The translations under genes were made by a program, and so were the position numbers. Positions 48,281 to 58,477 of a stretch of DNA of 64,000 nucleotides are shown here, piece by piece (the first letter of the stretch is position 1; every line of letters starts with the position of its first letter). Origin of the DNA: Anaerotruncus rubiinfantis (GTDB lineage Bacteria; Bacillota; Clostridia; Oscillospirales; Ruminococcaceae); NCBI RefSeq assembly GCF_900078395.1, contig NZ_FKLA01000008.1:434001-498000 (forward strand), in the 5' to 3' direction. Under the pieces are notes generated by a model that was given only the letters and a program-made list of their open reading frames with translations, did not search any database and had not been told where the DNA came from.

Positions 48281-48311
48281 AAAAAAGGGACCCGCACGGC
48301 GGCGGGCCCCA
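48281..48311 (-). terminator. Terminator of the 59-residue membrane protein gene
   Basis: On the minus strand GGGGCCCGC-CGCCGT-GCGGGTCCC followed by TTTTTT; one mismatch in the stem. Confidence 0.75.
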
Positions 48312-48343
48312 TGAAAAGGATATGAAGAGGAAAAGCTTGGGAT

Positions 48344-48523
48344 TTACGCGGCCCGGTGAGCCGGAAGTTTTTCAGAAGAACCCGGCAGGTTCGGTCCCGT
48401 GGTGTGCTGGAGAAAATAGCTTCGATAGATCTTGTGGATCAGCTTGGCGCCGTTCAAAACAAGCGCAGTCAGGATGACAACCGAAATGGCCATGCAGATT
48501 CTGTATAATACATAAGTTCCCAT
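48344..48523 (-). CDS. Small membrane protein, 59 aa
   Basis: Minus-strand reading frame with AAGGAG eight bases before the ATG at 48523 and a terminator about 35 bases after its stop. MGTYVLYRICMAISVVILTALVLNGAKLIHKIYRSYFLQH gives one membrane span followed by a basic segment and a polar tail ending in KLPAHRAA. No homologue is known to me. The complete set of ribosome site, frame and terminator argues that it is real. It stands alone between the zinc operon and the NlpC/P60 gene. Confidence 0.65.
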   Translation of the reverse strand: MGTYVLYRICMAISVVILTALVLNGAKLIHKIYRSYFLQHTTGPNLPGSSEKLPAHRAA

Positions 48524-48839
48524 AATGATAACTCCTTTTGTTTTTTAATTGGTGTTGGTATCTTTTCTTTGTGGCTTTAGAATATCATATGGTTCGTTAA
48601 TGTGCACTTAGAAACGAAGCGTTATTTGTTAAAATAGTATAAAAATCCTCTGCAATCATCCCGGATATCATTCCGGAGGGCACAGTTTCCGGTGTATCAG
48701 GAGTGGCTTTTCGTTTGGACGGATTCTCAATATTTGCTCATTTTCCAAGAAAAGGAATGTTTGTTGGGAGGGATAACTGCAAAAAGAAAACATATATGTT
48801 ATTATTAAAATAACTATACAGAAAAAGAGGAGGTACCGG
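48524..48839. other. Intergenic region upstream of the NlpC/P60 gene
   Basis: 316 bases with no gene. AT-rich near both ends, holding the leader of the minus-strand miniprotein on the left. On the right, CTGCAA with a 17-base spacer to TATTAT (48777-48805) is a weak candidate promoter for the lipoprotein gene. No repeats noted. Confidence 0.35.
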
Positions 48840-50285
48840 ATGAAACGACAGGCACTTTTGATGGCCGCCCTGCTGCTGATAGGCGGATGTTCTCCCGGAA
48901 ATTCTGACGTTCAGCCGTCCGAGCCGGCGGAATCCGCCGGCAGTTCCCAGCAGGCGGCTGTTTCTCCTTCCGAGCCGAGCCAGACTCCTGGCGTGCAGGG
49001 CGAAAAGACTTTTGCGGATGCCTATCTGGAAATGAATGATCCTGCGTTCTGGATTGCAAGGATACCGAATCCGGATGAAGTCCTGCTTACCCCGCAGGAA
49101 ATTGCGGAATTCAATCGGATGATCCCGCAGACGCCGGACACAGCCTGCGCCAATCTGGAAAAATATCCCGAAACCCTGACGCGGGACGAACTGCTCGCCA
49201 GGATCCGGGCGTATGAAATCCCAAAGGAGCCGCGCTATATCGGCTCCCGGCAGCTTGGCCCGGAATATTACGCGGCCCTTATGCAAAACCGGAACGAAAT
49301 CGCGGTGCAGGAGCAGAATGCCGTGCGTTGGGGCGTGGTTACCGGGGAGGCGCAGCTTCGAACTTGGCCTACCTATGACGTTTCCTATGACCTGCAGGAT
49401 GACGTGAACTTTGACCTCAACTGCGAGACTGTGCTGAAAACCGGCGAACGCGTGGCGGTGCTGCATGTTTCCACCGATGAGGAATGGCTGCTGGTCCAGG
49501 CTTACAATTATCTCGGATGGGTTGCCGCTTTGGAGATCGCTTTCACCGGCCGGGACGACTGGCTTTCGTTTGGAAATCCCCAAAACTGGCTGGTAGTTAC
49601 TGGAAATCGGGTTTTGCTTGATTACAGCCTGGAAAATCCGGCGGTATCGCGCAGGGAATTGACAATGGGGACCCGTCTGCCGCTTATTGCAAAAAAGCCT
49701 GCCGAAATCGACGGCTTTTCCACAGTGACCAGCCACGTGGTGCAGTTTCCGGTGCGCGGGCCGGACGGCGGGCTCATCCTCACGCCGGTGCGCGTCCCAT
49801 ATAATCTGGATGTTTCGGTTGGTTTTTTGCCATATACCCAGCGCAATCTGGTGGAGCTCTGCTTTAAGCTGCTTGGGGAGCGCTATGGCTGGAGCAACCT
49901 TTGGAATGCCCGCGACTGCTCCGGATATGTGCTGGATGTCTATCGCTGTTTTGGAATCGATCTGCCCCGAAATGCAAACAATCAGGCGGCGGTAGAGGGC
50001 AGGCGCATCCCCGCCGCTGAGCTGTCGGATGCGGAAAAGACCGCGGAAATCCTCAGTATGCCCGCGGGCGCTCTGCTGGAGATGCGCGGCCACATTGTGA
50101 TGTATCTCGGTGCTTACGAAGGGGAACCGTATGTCATTCATCAGCCGTTCAATTTTGTCCCGCCGGAAGGCGGGGAATCGGTTCCGGCTGGGTGTGTACT
50201 GGTGAGCAGCCTGCGGATCAAGCGCGGGAATGGGGAAAGCTTCCTGAAAAGTATCCGTACCATCAATGCTCTGGTGCGGCCGTAA
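48840..50285 (+). CDS. SH3-NlpC/P60 cell-wall hydrolase lipoprotein
   Basis: A 481-residue protein behind AGAGGAGGTACCGG. Signal and lipobox are LLMAALLLIGGCSP, then a Ser/Pro/Glu linker. The middle has two SH3b-like parts (VAVLHVSTDEEWLLVQAYNYLGWVAALE near 210; later RVLLDYSLENPA). The NlpC/P60 domain has the catalytic Cys in NARDCSGYVLDVYRCFG near 360 and the His in RGHIVMYLG near 420. Probably a gamma-D-glutamyl-diamino acid endopeptidase used in wall turnover. N-terminal PMNDPAFWIARI-like block matches the stabilising domain of this subfamily. Confidence 0.9.
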   Translation: MKRQALLMAALLLIGGCSPGNSDVQPSEPAESAGSSQQAAVSPSEPSQTPGVQGEKTFADAYLEMNDPAFWIARIPNPDEVLLTPQEIAEFNRMIPQTPDTACANLEKYPETLTRDELLARIRAYEIPKEPRYIGSRQLGPEYYAALMQNRNEIAVQEQNAVRWGVVTGEAQLRTWPTYDVSYDLQDDVNFDLNCETVLKTGERVAVLHVSTDEEWLLVQAYNYLGWVAALEIAFTGRDDWLSFGNPQNWLVVTGNRVLLDYSLENPAVSRRELTMGTRLPLIAKKPAEIDGFSTVTSHVVQFPVRGPDGGLILTPVRVPYNLDVSVGFLPYTQRNLVELCFKLLGERYGWSNLWNARDCSGYVLDVYRCFGIDLPRNANNQAAVEGRRIPAAELSDAEKTAEILSMPAGALLEMRGHIVMYLGAYEGEPYVIHQPFNFVPPEGGESVPAGCVLVSSLRIKRGNGESFLKSIRTINALVRP

Positions 50286-50342
50286 AGTTGGAGCCAACAC
50301 CGCGCAGGACCAAGAAAACAATTTTGGTTGGGAGGAAACCCG

Positions 50343-50732
50343 ATGCACCGCATTCGGCCGGTAGCTTTTTTCATGGCTGTCTTTGCAGTCCTGCAGGTGA
50401 TGGGGACGGCATTTCCGATGTACGCGCAGGATATTGTCATCGCGGCCGCGGCAGGTGGAGCCGGGCCGTCTGTTTCGGATCTGCGTGCGTCCGATGAGCC
50501 GCGATCCGTTGATCCGGAACAGGCCCGCTCCGTGCCTGCGGATTCCATGCCGGATGAAACGGAAGCGGTGCAAACCGGAGCGCAAGCGCCGGGTTTGTCC
50601 AGGGAAGAGCAGGCTAGGGACACTGTGGGTGGGACGGCGGTTCTCCTGCTGCTGATCTGCGGCGTGGCTGTTGCGGTCAACTGTCCGGCACTGCGTGCCG
50701 GCCTGAAAAAGCTGTGGACAGGACACAAATAA
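50343..50732 (+). CDS. Secreted/membrane-anchored small protein, 129 aa
   Basis: ATG 50343 follows GGGAGG by seven bases, 57 bases after the NlpC/P60 stop. Signal peptide RPVAFFMAVFAVLQVMGTAFPMYAQ, a low-complexity Ala/Asp/Glu/Pro-rich middle, and a C-terminal span (GGTAVLLLLICGVAVAVNCPAL) with a basic end. It resembles small surface proteins tethered by the C-terminus. No family recognised. Probably co-transcribed with the wall hydrolase. Confidence 0.65.
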   Translation: MHRIRPVAFFMAVFAVLQVMGTAFPMYAQDIVIAAAAGGAGPSVSDLRASDEPRSVDPEQARSVPADSMPDETEAVQTGAQAPGLSREEQARDTVGGTAVLLLLICGVAVAVNCPALRAGLKKLWTGHK

Positions 50733-50736
50733 ACGA

Positions 50737-50768
50737 AAAGCCGGCGTGCTCTAAGCACGCCGGCTTTT
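50737..50768. terminator. Bidirectional terminator
   Basis: AAAGCCGGCGTGCT pairs with AGCACGCCGGCTTT, with TTTTTT on the right and a T-run on the complement. Serves the small secreted protein and the convergent sensor kinase gene. Confidence 0.9.
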
Positions 50769-50771
50769 TTG

Positions 50772-52742
50772 TCACCGGTCAGGTTCCAGAGGAAAACAGA
50801 TTGAGAATGTAGTGCCTTTGCCTTCTGTGGAGGTTACGGAAATGTCCCCGCCATGTTCGAGCGCAATCGACTTTGCAATGAAAAGTCCAAGCCCGCGGCC
50901 GCCGCCTTCCGGCCGGGTGCTGTAAAACCGCTTGAACAGGTTCGGGAGGGCCGATTCAGGAATACCTGGGCCGGTATCCGAAATCTTGATAACCGCCGTT
51001 GTCCGGCTGCCTTCCAGTGAAAGGGAAATGGAATCGCCTTCGCCGACAAAGCTGACGGCATTGTAGACCAGATTTTCCAGCAGCCGGCAGAGCCGGTCGC
51101 GGTCGCCACGGATAAAATATTGCCGGACCGGCAGGTGCAGCAGAAAATCCGCTCCAGTTACCTCCACATCGGGCCTGTTCAGCCGATGATAATCGGCAAG
51201 CAGCTCATTCAAGCATATCGGGCGCATTTCGAGCGGCGCTTCATCTTCCGCGGTGAATCGCTGGAGATCCCCAATCCGTGTATTCATATCTTCAAATTTG
51301 ATGCTGATCGCATCGAGGCTGCTTCGAATTTTGCCGTCGACCGGCGCGCCACTGAGCTCGATCATCCGTATATAATTGCGCACCGAGGTGATTGGTATTT
51401 TCAGATCATGCGTGACGTCAGAGAGAAACTGCTTGCGTTCGGCAAGCAGGGTGGAAAGCCCTTGGGTTTTGTGAGCGACCTCCTCCTGAAGATGGCTGGT
51501 CAGCCGTTCATTTTCTAGGAAAATTTGCCGGTTCCGGCGCACCATCAGTATACCGAAGATCAGGACCAGTACAAATCCGCCGTATTCGCGCGGCCAGGCA
51601 AACTGTGCCGGCTCATAGATGCCGGCGCTCAGAGCCGCGCAGAAAAGGGTAGTTCCGAAAAAGACGCTGCCGGTCAGCATGAGAAGCCGCCCGGTACATT
51701 CCGCCCGGAATGCGCATATCACCAGATAGGCGGCAGCGGTCAGCTCGTAAAAAGTGATGAGCGCATCATAGAATGGAAGGAATCCTGGGAGATGCGGCAG
51801 CACCCATAACGGCGCGACTGCACTCATAAGCAGGAAGCCGCCGCAGACCGGCAGAACCAACGTCCTGTAGAATTTTTTCTGGCAGACATCCGACAGGATC
51901 GATACAAAACAGACCGCGCAAAAGATCATGGCCGAAGCTGCGGCGTCCTCGAGCGCGTAACGCATCCGGACGACAGGGACGCGTGCCAGCTGCAGAAAGG
52001 GATATGAAACGGTCAGCGTATACGCGAAGCTGAGCGCTCCCAGCCAAAAGGTGGGCTGGTCATGGCGGAAGAGGACCCACACCGCGGTAGAAAAGAGCGA
52101 AACCGCCAGCAAACCGAAACAGAGCATGGCATAGAAGGCCAGCCGGATAGCGGCCATTCTGGTAACCACATCCGGTGAGCCGAGCATCGGGATAAAAAAA
52201 AGCCCGCCATGGTAATGGGTGTAGTTGGCAACCTGTACAACCAGTTCGGTGTCTCCATCCGCCGGGAATGTAACGGTCAAATCTCTTGCCAACGGACGGT
52301 AAGGTGAAAAAGAGCCGGATTGTGCAGCCAGCTTGCGGTCAACATAAACCTTGGCGGCGCAGAAAACCTCCGGCAGATAAACGGTCATGGTTTGTGCGTC
52401 TCCAATGTTTCGCAGTGTGATCCGGTAGGTCGCCGTGCCGTAGGGGAACCCGGTCAGAAAGGAAAAATCCGAATACTGCCCGATGGAAACCGTCCGGACA
52501 TCCTGTTTTATAAAGTCTTCGGGCAGGATGATCCCGGCGCAGACCTCCCAGCCGTCAATCAAAAAGGCGGGCTGTTCACTCAGTTGGCCCGCGCAGTAGG
52601 GGAATACGCCGTTTTCCCCCTGTGGACCGGATTCGGAATATTTGTTGTCGAGCTGAAAAACGCAAAAAAAGAACAGCAAAGCTGCTAGAAGCGCTCCAAC
52701 CAATGCCGCCCGGGAAAAAAGATGCTCCCGGCGACAAATCAT
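50772..52742 (-). CDS. Sensor histidine kinase with 7TMR-DISM-like sensor
   Basis: A 656-residue protein. An N-terminal span, an extracellular beta domain (about 40-185, with TATYRITLRNIGDAQTMTVYLPEVFCAAKVYVD, the 7TMR-DISM type 2 pattern), then seven membrane segments (about 190-400). HisKA with DVTHDLKIPITSVRNYI and an HATPase with RLCRLLENLVYNAVSF, DTGPGIPES and GGRGLGLFIAKSIALEHGG follow. Pairs with the OmpR-type regulator that overlaps by four bases. Carbohydrate or wall fragments are possible ligands, by family only. Confidence 0.9.
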   Translation of the reverse strand: MICRREHLFSRAALVGALLAALLFFFCVFQLDNKYSESGPQGENGVFPYCAGQLSEQPAFLIDGWEVCAGIILPEDFIKQDVRTVSIGQYSDFSFLTGFPYGTATYRITLRNIGDAQTMTVYLPEVFCAAKVYVDRKLAAQSGSFSPYRPLARDLTVTFPADGDTELVVQVANYTHYHGGLFFIPMLGSPDVVTRMAAIRLAFYAMLCFGLLAVSLFSTAVWVLFRHDQPTFWLGALSFAYTLTVSYPFLQLARVPVVRMRYALEDAAASAMIFCAVCFVSILSDVCQKKFYRTLVLPVCGGFLLMSAVAPLWVLPHLPGFLPFYDALITFYELTAAAYLVICAFRAECTGRLLMLTGSVFFGTTLFCAALSAGIYEPAQFAWPREYGGFVLVLIFGILMVRRNRQIFLENERLTSHLQEEVAHKTQGLSTLLAERKQFLSDVTHDLKIPITSVRNYIRMIELSGAPVDGKIRSSLDAISIKFEDMNTRIGDLQRFTAEDEAPLEMRPICLNELLADYHRLNRPDVEVTGADFLLHLPVRQYFIRGDRDRLCRLLENLVYNAVSFVGEGDSISLSLEGSRTTAVIKISDTGPGIPESALPNLFKRFYSTRPEGGGRGLGLFIAKSIALEHGGDISVTSTEGKGTTFSICFPLEPDR

Positions 52743-53428
52743 GGTTCCTCCTTGGGCGGGGTAAACGCATAGCCTTTGCCGCGCACCGTGCGGATATACT
52801 CATATTCCGGGCAGAGTATGGAAATGTTCTGTCGGATTTTGGACATGTAGACATGCAGGCTGTGCAGGCTGCTGTTGATTGGTGCGCGCCATACCCGGTC
52901 ATAGATCTGCTCATATGAGAATACCTGGCCGGGATGTTTGGCCAAAAAGGCCAGAATGTCGAACTCTAATGAGGTGAGTCTTGCCTGCTGATCGCCACAG
53001 AAAGCGATCCGGCGGCCGATATCAATCGTAAGCCCGGGAAACTGCATCACCTGCTTGTCCTCCACGCCGAGCCTGCGCTGGATGCGGATACGGCAGCGCA
53101 ATTCAAGTTCCTCAAGATCGTACGGCTTGCAGATATAGTCGTCCCCACCGACAGAAAGCCCGCGTACGCGGCTTTGCTGCTGCGTATAGGCGGAGAGGAA
53201 AATGATCGGCAGATCGCTGATTTCCCGGATGCGGTCGCAAAGTTCAAACCCGTCCAGATCAGGCAGATCGACGTCCAGCACAATACAGTCGAGCTGCGCG
53301 GTCCGGGTGATCGCAAAGGCGTCGCGCGCGTTTGCCGCGCAGCAGACATCGTACCCCTTGGAATTAAAGTATTTCCGGTTGACCTCCAGAATGGAAGGAT
53401 CATCGTCCACCATCAGAACCCGGTACAT
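52739..53428 (-). CDS. OmpR-family response regulator
   Basis: A 229-residue protein. Receiver: MVDDDPSILEVN, phospho-Asp in CIVLDVDLPDLDGFE, FLSAYT and CKPYDLEEL. The winged-helix C-terminus has LTSLEFDILAFLAKHPGQVFSYEQIYDRVW and the HVYMSKIRQNI recognition helix. First gene of the pair. Targets unknown; the neighbouring wall hydrolase is a reasonable guess. Confidence 0.92.
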   Translation of the reverse strand: MYRVLMVDDDPSILEVNRKYFNSKGYDVCCAANARDAFAITRTAQLDCIVLDVDLPDLDGFELCDRIREISDLPIIFLSAYTQQQSRVRGLSVGGDDYICKPYDLEELELRCRIRIQRRLGVEDKQVMQFPGLTIDIGRRIAFCGDQQARLTSLEFDILAFLAKHPGQVFSYEQIYDRVWRAPINSSLHSLHVYMSKIRQNISILCPEYEYIRTVRGKGYAFTPPKEEP

Positions 53429-53517
53429 TATGACTCCCCTTTTTCGTATGTTAAACCGGGGCTGAAACGCCCGGCGCAGATCGCATCACACGAAGCTATT
53501 ATGGTCCGTATTACACA

Positions 53518-53532
53518 AAACCATTATATCAT
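53518..53532 (-). promoter_or_regulatory. Extended -10 promoter of the two-component pair
   Basis: Minus strand TGATATAAT (-10 at 53523-53528) with no good -35; about 95 bases of leader before the regulator start. Confidence 0.45.
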
Positions 53533-53601
53533 AAAGAAAAGGAGCCGGGAAAGTTTGGATGGAGTGGAATCCTCAAGCATCCCTCAAATTTGGGGTCCTG
53601 A

Positions 53602-53630
53602 CAAAAAGCGGGCCGGATTTACCGGCCCGC
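53602..53630 (-). terminator. Terminator of the enolase gene
   Basis: GCGGGCCGG (53608-53616) pairs with CCGGCCCGC (53622-53630); TTTTTGTC follows on the minus strand. Confidence 0.9.
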
Positions 53631-53640
53631 CAGCGAGAGC

Positions 53641-55432
<1,792 letters not shown>

Positions 55433-55820
55433 CGTTTCACCGCCTGACGTTTTGATTCTTTCCGGATTTATTGTGGCCGCTTTCCGGCCCGTTATCCCGG
55501 CGTAGGCTTTTTTTAGGAATCCCGATAAAAAGAAAGAGCGCGGCAGATGCCGCACTCTGTTTAAAAGGAGGGATAAGAAATAAAGAAGGATAATGAAAAA
55601 GAGAAGAAAAGATGAAAAAGAAAAAATATAGAAACCTCCAGAGGAGGATAGCTGTTTGTCCCGCCGCTGGCCAATCCGGTATTCCGACCATCAGTCAGGG
55701 CGGCTTTCTAAGATGTTTAAAGTATAAAGGAAAGATATGACACAGATTTAATGGTTATCAAAACATTCTGAGAAGAATGTGTGAAGAAACTTTAAAGGCA
55801 AAGCGAACCCGTCGTTTTGC
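55433..55820. other. Intergenic region with terminator-like hairpin and purine tract
   Basis: 388 bases without a supported gene. On the minus strand a hairpin (GCGGCA/TGCCGC core with AGAG/CTCT outer pairs, 55537-55557) is followed by TTTCTTTTTATC. It could be an attenuator upstream of the NuoE-like gene or the end of another transcript. The plus strand from about 55565 to 55630 is almost pure purine. Confidence 0.5.
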
Positions 55821-56000
55821 TTACGGTGTAAAATGTTCAGCCAGCTGGCGCATCTGTTCGCTCGTGAGGCCAACCACACTGTTTGGATAGGTCTGCGAAT
55901 GCCCGAACCGCGCGGAAAGCAGCTTGATGTCCGCGGGCGAAAGCGTGTATTGCTGCCGGGGCTGGTTTGCCCCTTCCTGCATGGATTTTTCGGAACCCAT
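55821..56000 (-). CDS. Small hypothetical protein, 59 aa
   Basis: ATG 56000 lies behind GAGGTGATGA. MGSEKSMQEGANQPRQQYTLSPADIKLLSARFGHSQTYPNSVVGLTSEQMRQLAEHFTP: a disordered start and two helices. No family recognised. It is divergent from the DUF4261 gene and stands alone. A hairpin without T-run follows its stop. Confidence 0.5.
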   Translation of the reverse strand: MGSEKSMQEGANQPRQQYTLSPADIKLLSARFGHSQTYPNSVVGLTSEQMRQLAEHFTP

Positions 56001-56056
56001 ATTCATCACCTCGGTTTTAGCATTTGCAGATGAAGGAAAATGATCAAAGGGAATTT

Positions 56057-56085
56057 TTGCAAAAATAGCGGGTCTGTGTTAGAAT
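56057..56085 (+). promoter_or_regulatory. Promoter of the DUF4261 operon
   Basis: TTGCAA (56057-56062), 17-base spacer, TAGAAT (56080-56085) with TGT before the -10. Confidence 0.7.
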
Positions 56086-56154
56086 GACAAAACACGCAGC
56101 TGTTTATGCAGTGCGTATTTTGCAAGGGTGGATACCACCGAAAGGAGCCGAAGG

Positions 56155-57297
56155 ATGGAAGGACAGCGAATTGCAGCGCAGCGGGCGATGACTGAATGGC
56201 TTGCGGACAAACATGAGCTTGGCCGTAGACCCGCAAAGATAGAATGCGCGGGGGAGTTCGACCTGCATGAGATGCACTACTATATTTTCAAATATAAGAA
56301 AAGCCTGCTGGGCAGATGGCTGTTGGGGGTCTGCGGCGGATATGAACCGGGCGAAACCGAGCACTGCGGCCACGTGTTCAGTGAGATGGAGCCTTACGAC
56401 CCGGCAGATGCCCAAGAGAAGGCCGCCGCAATGGTCGAGATGATCCGCGAATACTGGATGCAGCGGGCCCAAGAGGAATCGGAACGCCGCGGGACCTGCC
56501 CGGACGCGGAAAATGACCCGGAGGCGCAGCGGGACGGCGCGGATAAAACCGGGCCGTTCGTGGGGTTTGTCCTGCTCGAGAATACCGCGTGGGATTTTGA
56601 AAAGCTCTGCGCGGATCTGGAAAACGAATGGGGTATCCGCTTCCCAAAAGAGGACAAATCCGCGTCATCGGAGGACAGGACCACCCTGGCCTTTGATGTG
56701 GATGGCATGATGGCGGCAATGAGCCTGATTTGCGCTCCGGTTCCGGACGGTGAAGCGGAACGCAACGCCGCGAACAACTTTCTGTGGAAGGACGGAGCGG
56801 CGGAGGTCAAAAAGCATCGGGCGCATATTATGACGGCGGTACTTCCGTGTGAAAAAAGCGCGATCGAAGCGGGAAAGCTGCTGGTGAAGCTCTGCGACGC
56901 CGCATCGCGGCAGCCGGGGGCGATCGGCGTCTACACCAGCGGGACGGTATTCCAGGCGGATGCCTATTGCGACGCCGCGCAGGAGATGAAAAACGGCCCG
57001 GATGAGCTGCCGGTGCTTGACTGGATCTATTTCGGCATCTATCCAAGCGAGGGCGGGATGAACGGTTACACCTACGGGATGACAGCCTTTGGCAAAGACG
57101 AAATCGAGGTCCTTGGCAGCAGGGCCGCGCCCGCGGATCTGTACGGGTTCCTGTTCGATGTGTCCTATTATGTGCTTTCATCGAATGTCACTCTGCGGGA
57201 TGGAGAGACAATTGGTTTTTCCGAGCGGCAGAAGCTGCCGATCACCCGCTCAAAGGGCGTTTCGGTGGATGGCGACAGTTTAAAAATTGCATTTTAA
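56155..57297 (+). CDS. DUF4261 domain protein, 380 aa
   Basis: ATG 56155 follows AAAGGAG by seven bases. Residues 1-110 are a variable helical part with YYIFKYKKSLLGRWLLGVCGGYEPGETEHCGHVFSEM. Residues about 135-380 match DUF4261: FVGFVLLENTAWDFEKLCADL, FDVDGMMAAMSLICAPVPDGEAERNAANNFLW, GVYTSGTVFQADAY, WIYFGIYPSEGGMNGYTYGM and GETIGFSERQKLPITRSKGV. The domain has no proven function that I know; it occurs in stress- or toxin-immunity-like settings. Transcribed with the next gene (14-base gap). Confidence 0.82.
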   Translation: MEGQRIAAQRAMTEWLADKHELGRRPAKIECAGEFDLHEMHYYIFKYKKSLLGRWLLGVCGGYEPGETEHCGHVFSEMEPYDPADAQEKAAAMVEMIREYWMQRAQEESERRGTCPDAENDPEAQRDGADKTGPFVGFVLLENTAWDFEKLCADLENEWGIRFPKEDKSASSEDRTTLAFDVDGMMAAMSLICAPVPDGEAERNAANNFLWKDGAAEVKKHRAHIMTAVLPCEKSAIEAGKLLVKLCDAASRQPGAIGVYTSGTVFQADAYCDAAQEMKNGPDELPVLDWIYFGIYPSEGGMNGYTYGMTAFGKDEIEVLGSRAAPADLYGFLFDVSYYVLSSNVTLRDGETIGFSERQKLPITRSKGVSVDGDSLKIAF

Positions 57298-57311
57298 AGA
57301 GGAGGAGACCT

Positions 57312-58079
57312 ATGGGACTGGATATCTACGCGGGAACCCTGACCCGATACTATAACCACAATTGGAAGACCCAGGCGCAGCAGTTTGCGGAAGAAAATGG
57401 CTGGGGCTTCCAGACAATCCGGCCGGATGAACAGGACGGAGGGGACGCGGCAACTCCCGAAGAGGTGCTTGAAGGGATGTGCGGCTGGCGAGACGGAGTC
57501 GTGGCGGGGCTTTCCCAGGCATTGGGGGAACCGGTTGTTTCATGGACCGAGGATAATGAAAAAGCTTATCGTACCAACAAGCCCGACTGGGAGGCATATG
57601 GCTGTCTGGTGCTCTGTTCGGCCTGCTATCAGCTTGGGGAGCGGATGCCGCAGACAGTTGTGAAGGGCTGGAAATGGTATGAGGATCCGGTCATCCAGAA
57701 GGCACACGCGTCCAAAGAGTGCGGCGGGTCGCTGCTGTCCGGAGTGGAACTGTGGATTCCGTTGGATCAGGCGATCACTTTTGACTATTCTGATCCCTGC
57801 GGCGACAGCGCGCGGATCGGTACCATCGGCGGGTTGCTGGGAGAGCTCGATGCAATCAACGCGGGGATGTGGCAGGCCGACCGGGAAACGATTGTTTCCT
57901 GGCAAAAGAGCGAAGGATATCCACAGGATGCGCAAATTGTGGATGGAAAACTTGTTCCGACCGGTGAATCCTGTACTGAATTTGACGCACAGTCGCTTGC
58001 GAAATATGCGTTTTCAATTTTTTATGATTTGGCTGCTTATGCGCAGGACAACCGCTTGCCGTTCAAAATGGATTATTAA
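57312..58079 (+). CDS. Hypothetical partner protein, 255 aa
   Basis: Behind AAGAGGAGGAGACC. Begins MGLDIYAGTLTRYYNHNWKTQAQQFAEENGWGFQ, a conserved opening of uncharacterised bacterial proteins; later ELWIPLDQAITFDYSDPCGDSARIGTIGGLLGELDAIN. Soluble, no signal. Tight coupling to the DUF4261 gene and a shared terminator suggest a functional pair. Function unknown. Confidence 0.75.
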   Translation: MGLDIYAGTLTRYYNHNWKTQAQQFAEENGWGFQTIRPDEQDGGDAATPEEVLEGMCGWRDGVVAGLSQALGEPVVSWTEDNEKAYRTNKPDWEAYGCLVLCSACYQLGERMPQTVVKGWKWYEDPVIQKAHASKECGGSLLSGVELWIPLDQAITFDYSDPCGDSARIGTIGGLLGELDAINAGMWQADRETIVSWQKSEGYPQDAQIVDGKLVPTGESCTEFDAQSLAKYAFSIFYDLAAYAQDNRLPFKMDY

Positions 58080-58114
58080 AAAACACGCCCGGAAGATTCC
58101 GGGCGTGTTTTTTT
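58079..58114 (+). terminator. Terminator of the DUF4261 operon
   Basis: AAACACGCCCGGAA-GAT-TTCCGGGCGTGTTT followed by TTTT; 14-bp stem. Confidence 0.92.
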
Positions 58115-58378
58115 GATGCGCAAAAAGAAGACCCCTTAGGGGGTCCCACGGATATAGAAAGGTCGAGTGCTGGAAAAGCAGCCCAAATACGGGGATTGGA
58201 AAACGAAATGGGAAGAAAAGGGGAAGGGAACACAAAGCTGACAGGAAAATTAGCGGAAGTTGGACAAAAGGAGAGTGGATATCTGGGAATTATCATATTT
58301 GACACATTTTGATTTACTAAATAAAAGTTTATTGTGTATATTATACGACAATTATTACAATTTGGTAACAAAAACCTC
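58115..58378. other. Intergenic AT-rich region
   Basis: No gene seen. A second hairpin GACCCC-TTA-GGGGGTC (about 58134-58151) is followed on the minus strand by a T-run. From 58280 to 58378 the sequence is very AT-rich, upstream of the surface-protein promoter, and could act as an UP-element. Confidence 0.4.
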
Positions 58379-58407
58379 TTGAAAATCTGTTGACTCTCCC
58401 GTATACT
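58379..58407 (+). promoter_or_regulatory. Promoter of the surface-protein gene
   Basis: TTGAAA (58379-58384), 17-base spacer, TATACT (58402-58407), preceded by a long A/T tract. Leader of about 65 bases with AGGAGG before the ATG. Together with extreme codon bias downstream this suggests strong expression. Confidence 0.7.
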
Positions 58408-58477
58408 GAGACTCGTTCCAAGCGTGCCGCTCGTAAGGCCGCCGAACCAAAACTTATTTTTCAGGAGGAAACACCAC

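Noticed and set aside
48738..50726. 662-residue open frame on the minus strand across the NlpC/P60 and small secreted genes
   Set aside because: Antisense shadow of two genes with signal peptides and known motifs; composition rich in Arg/Pro/His without a domain.
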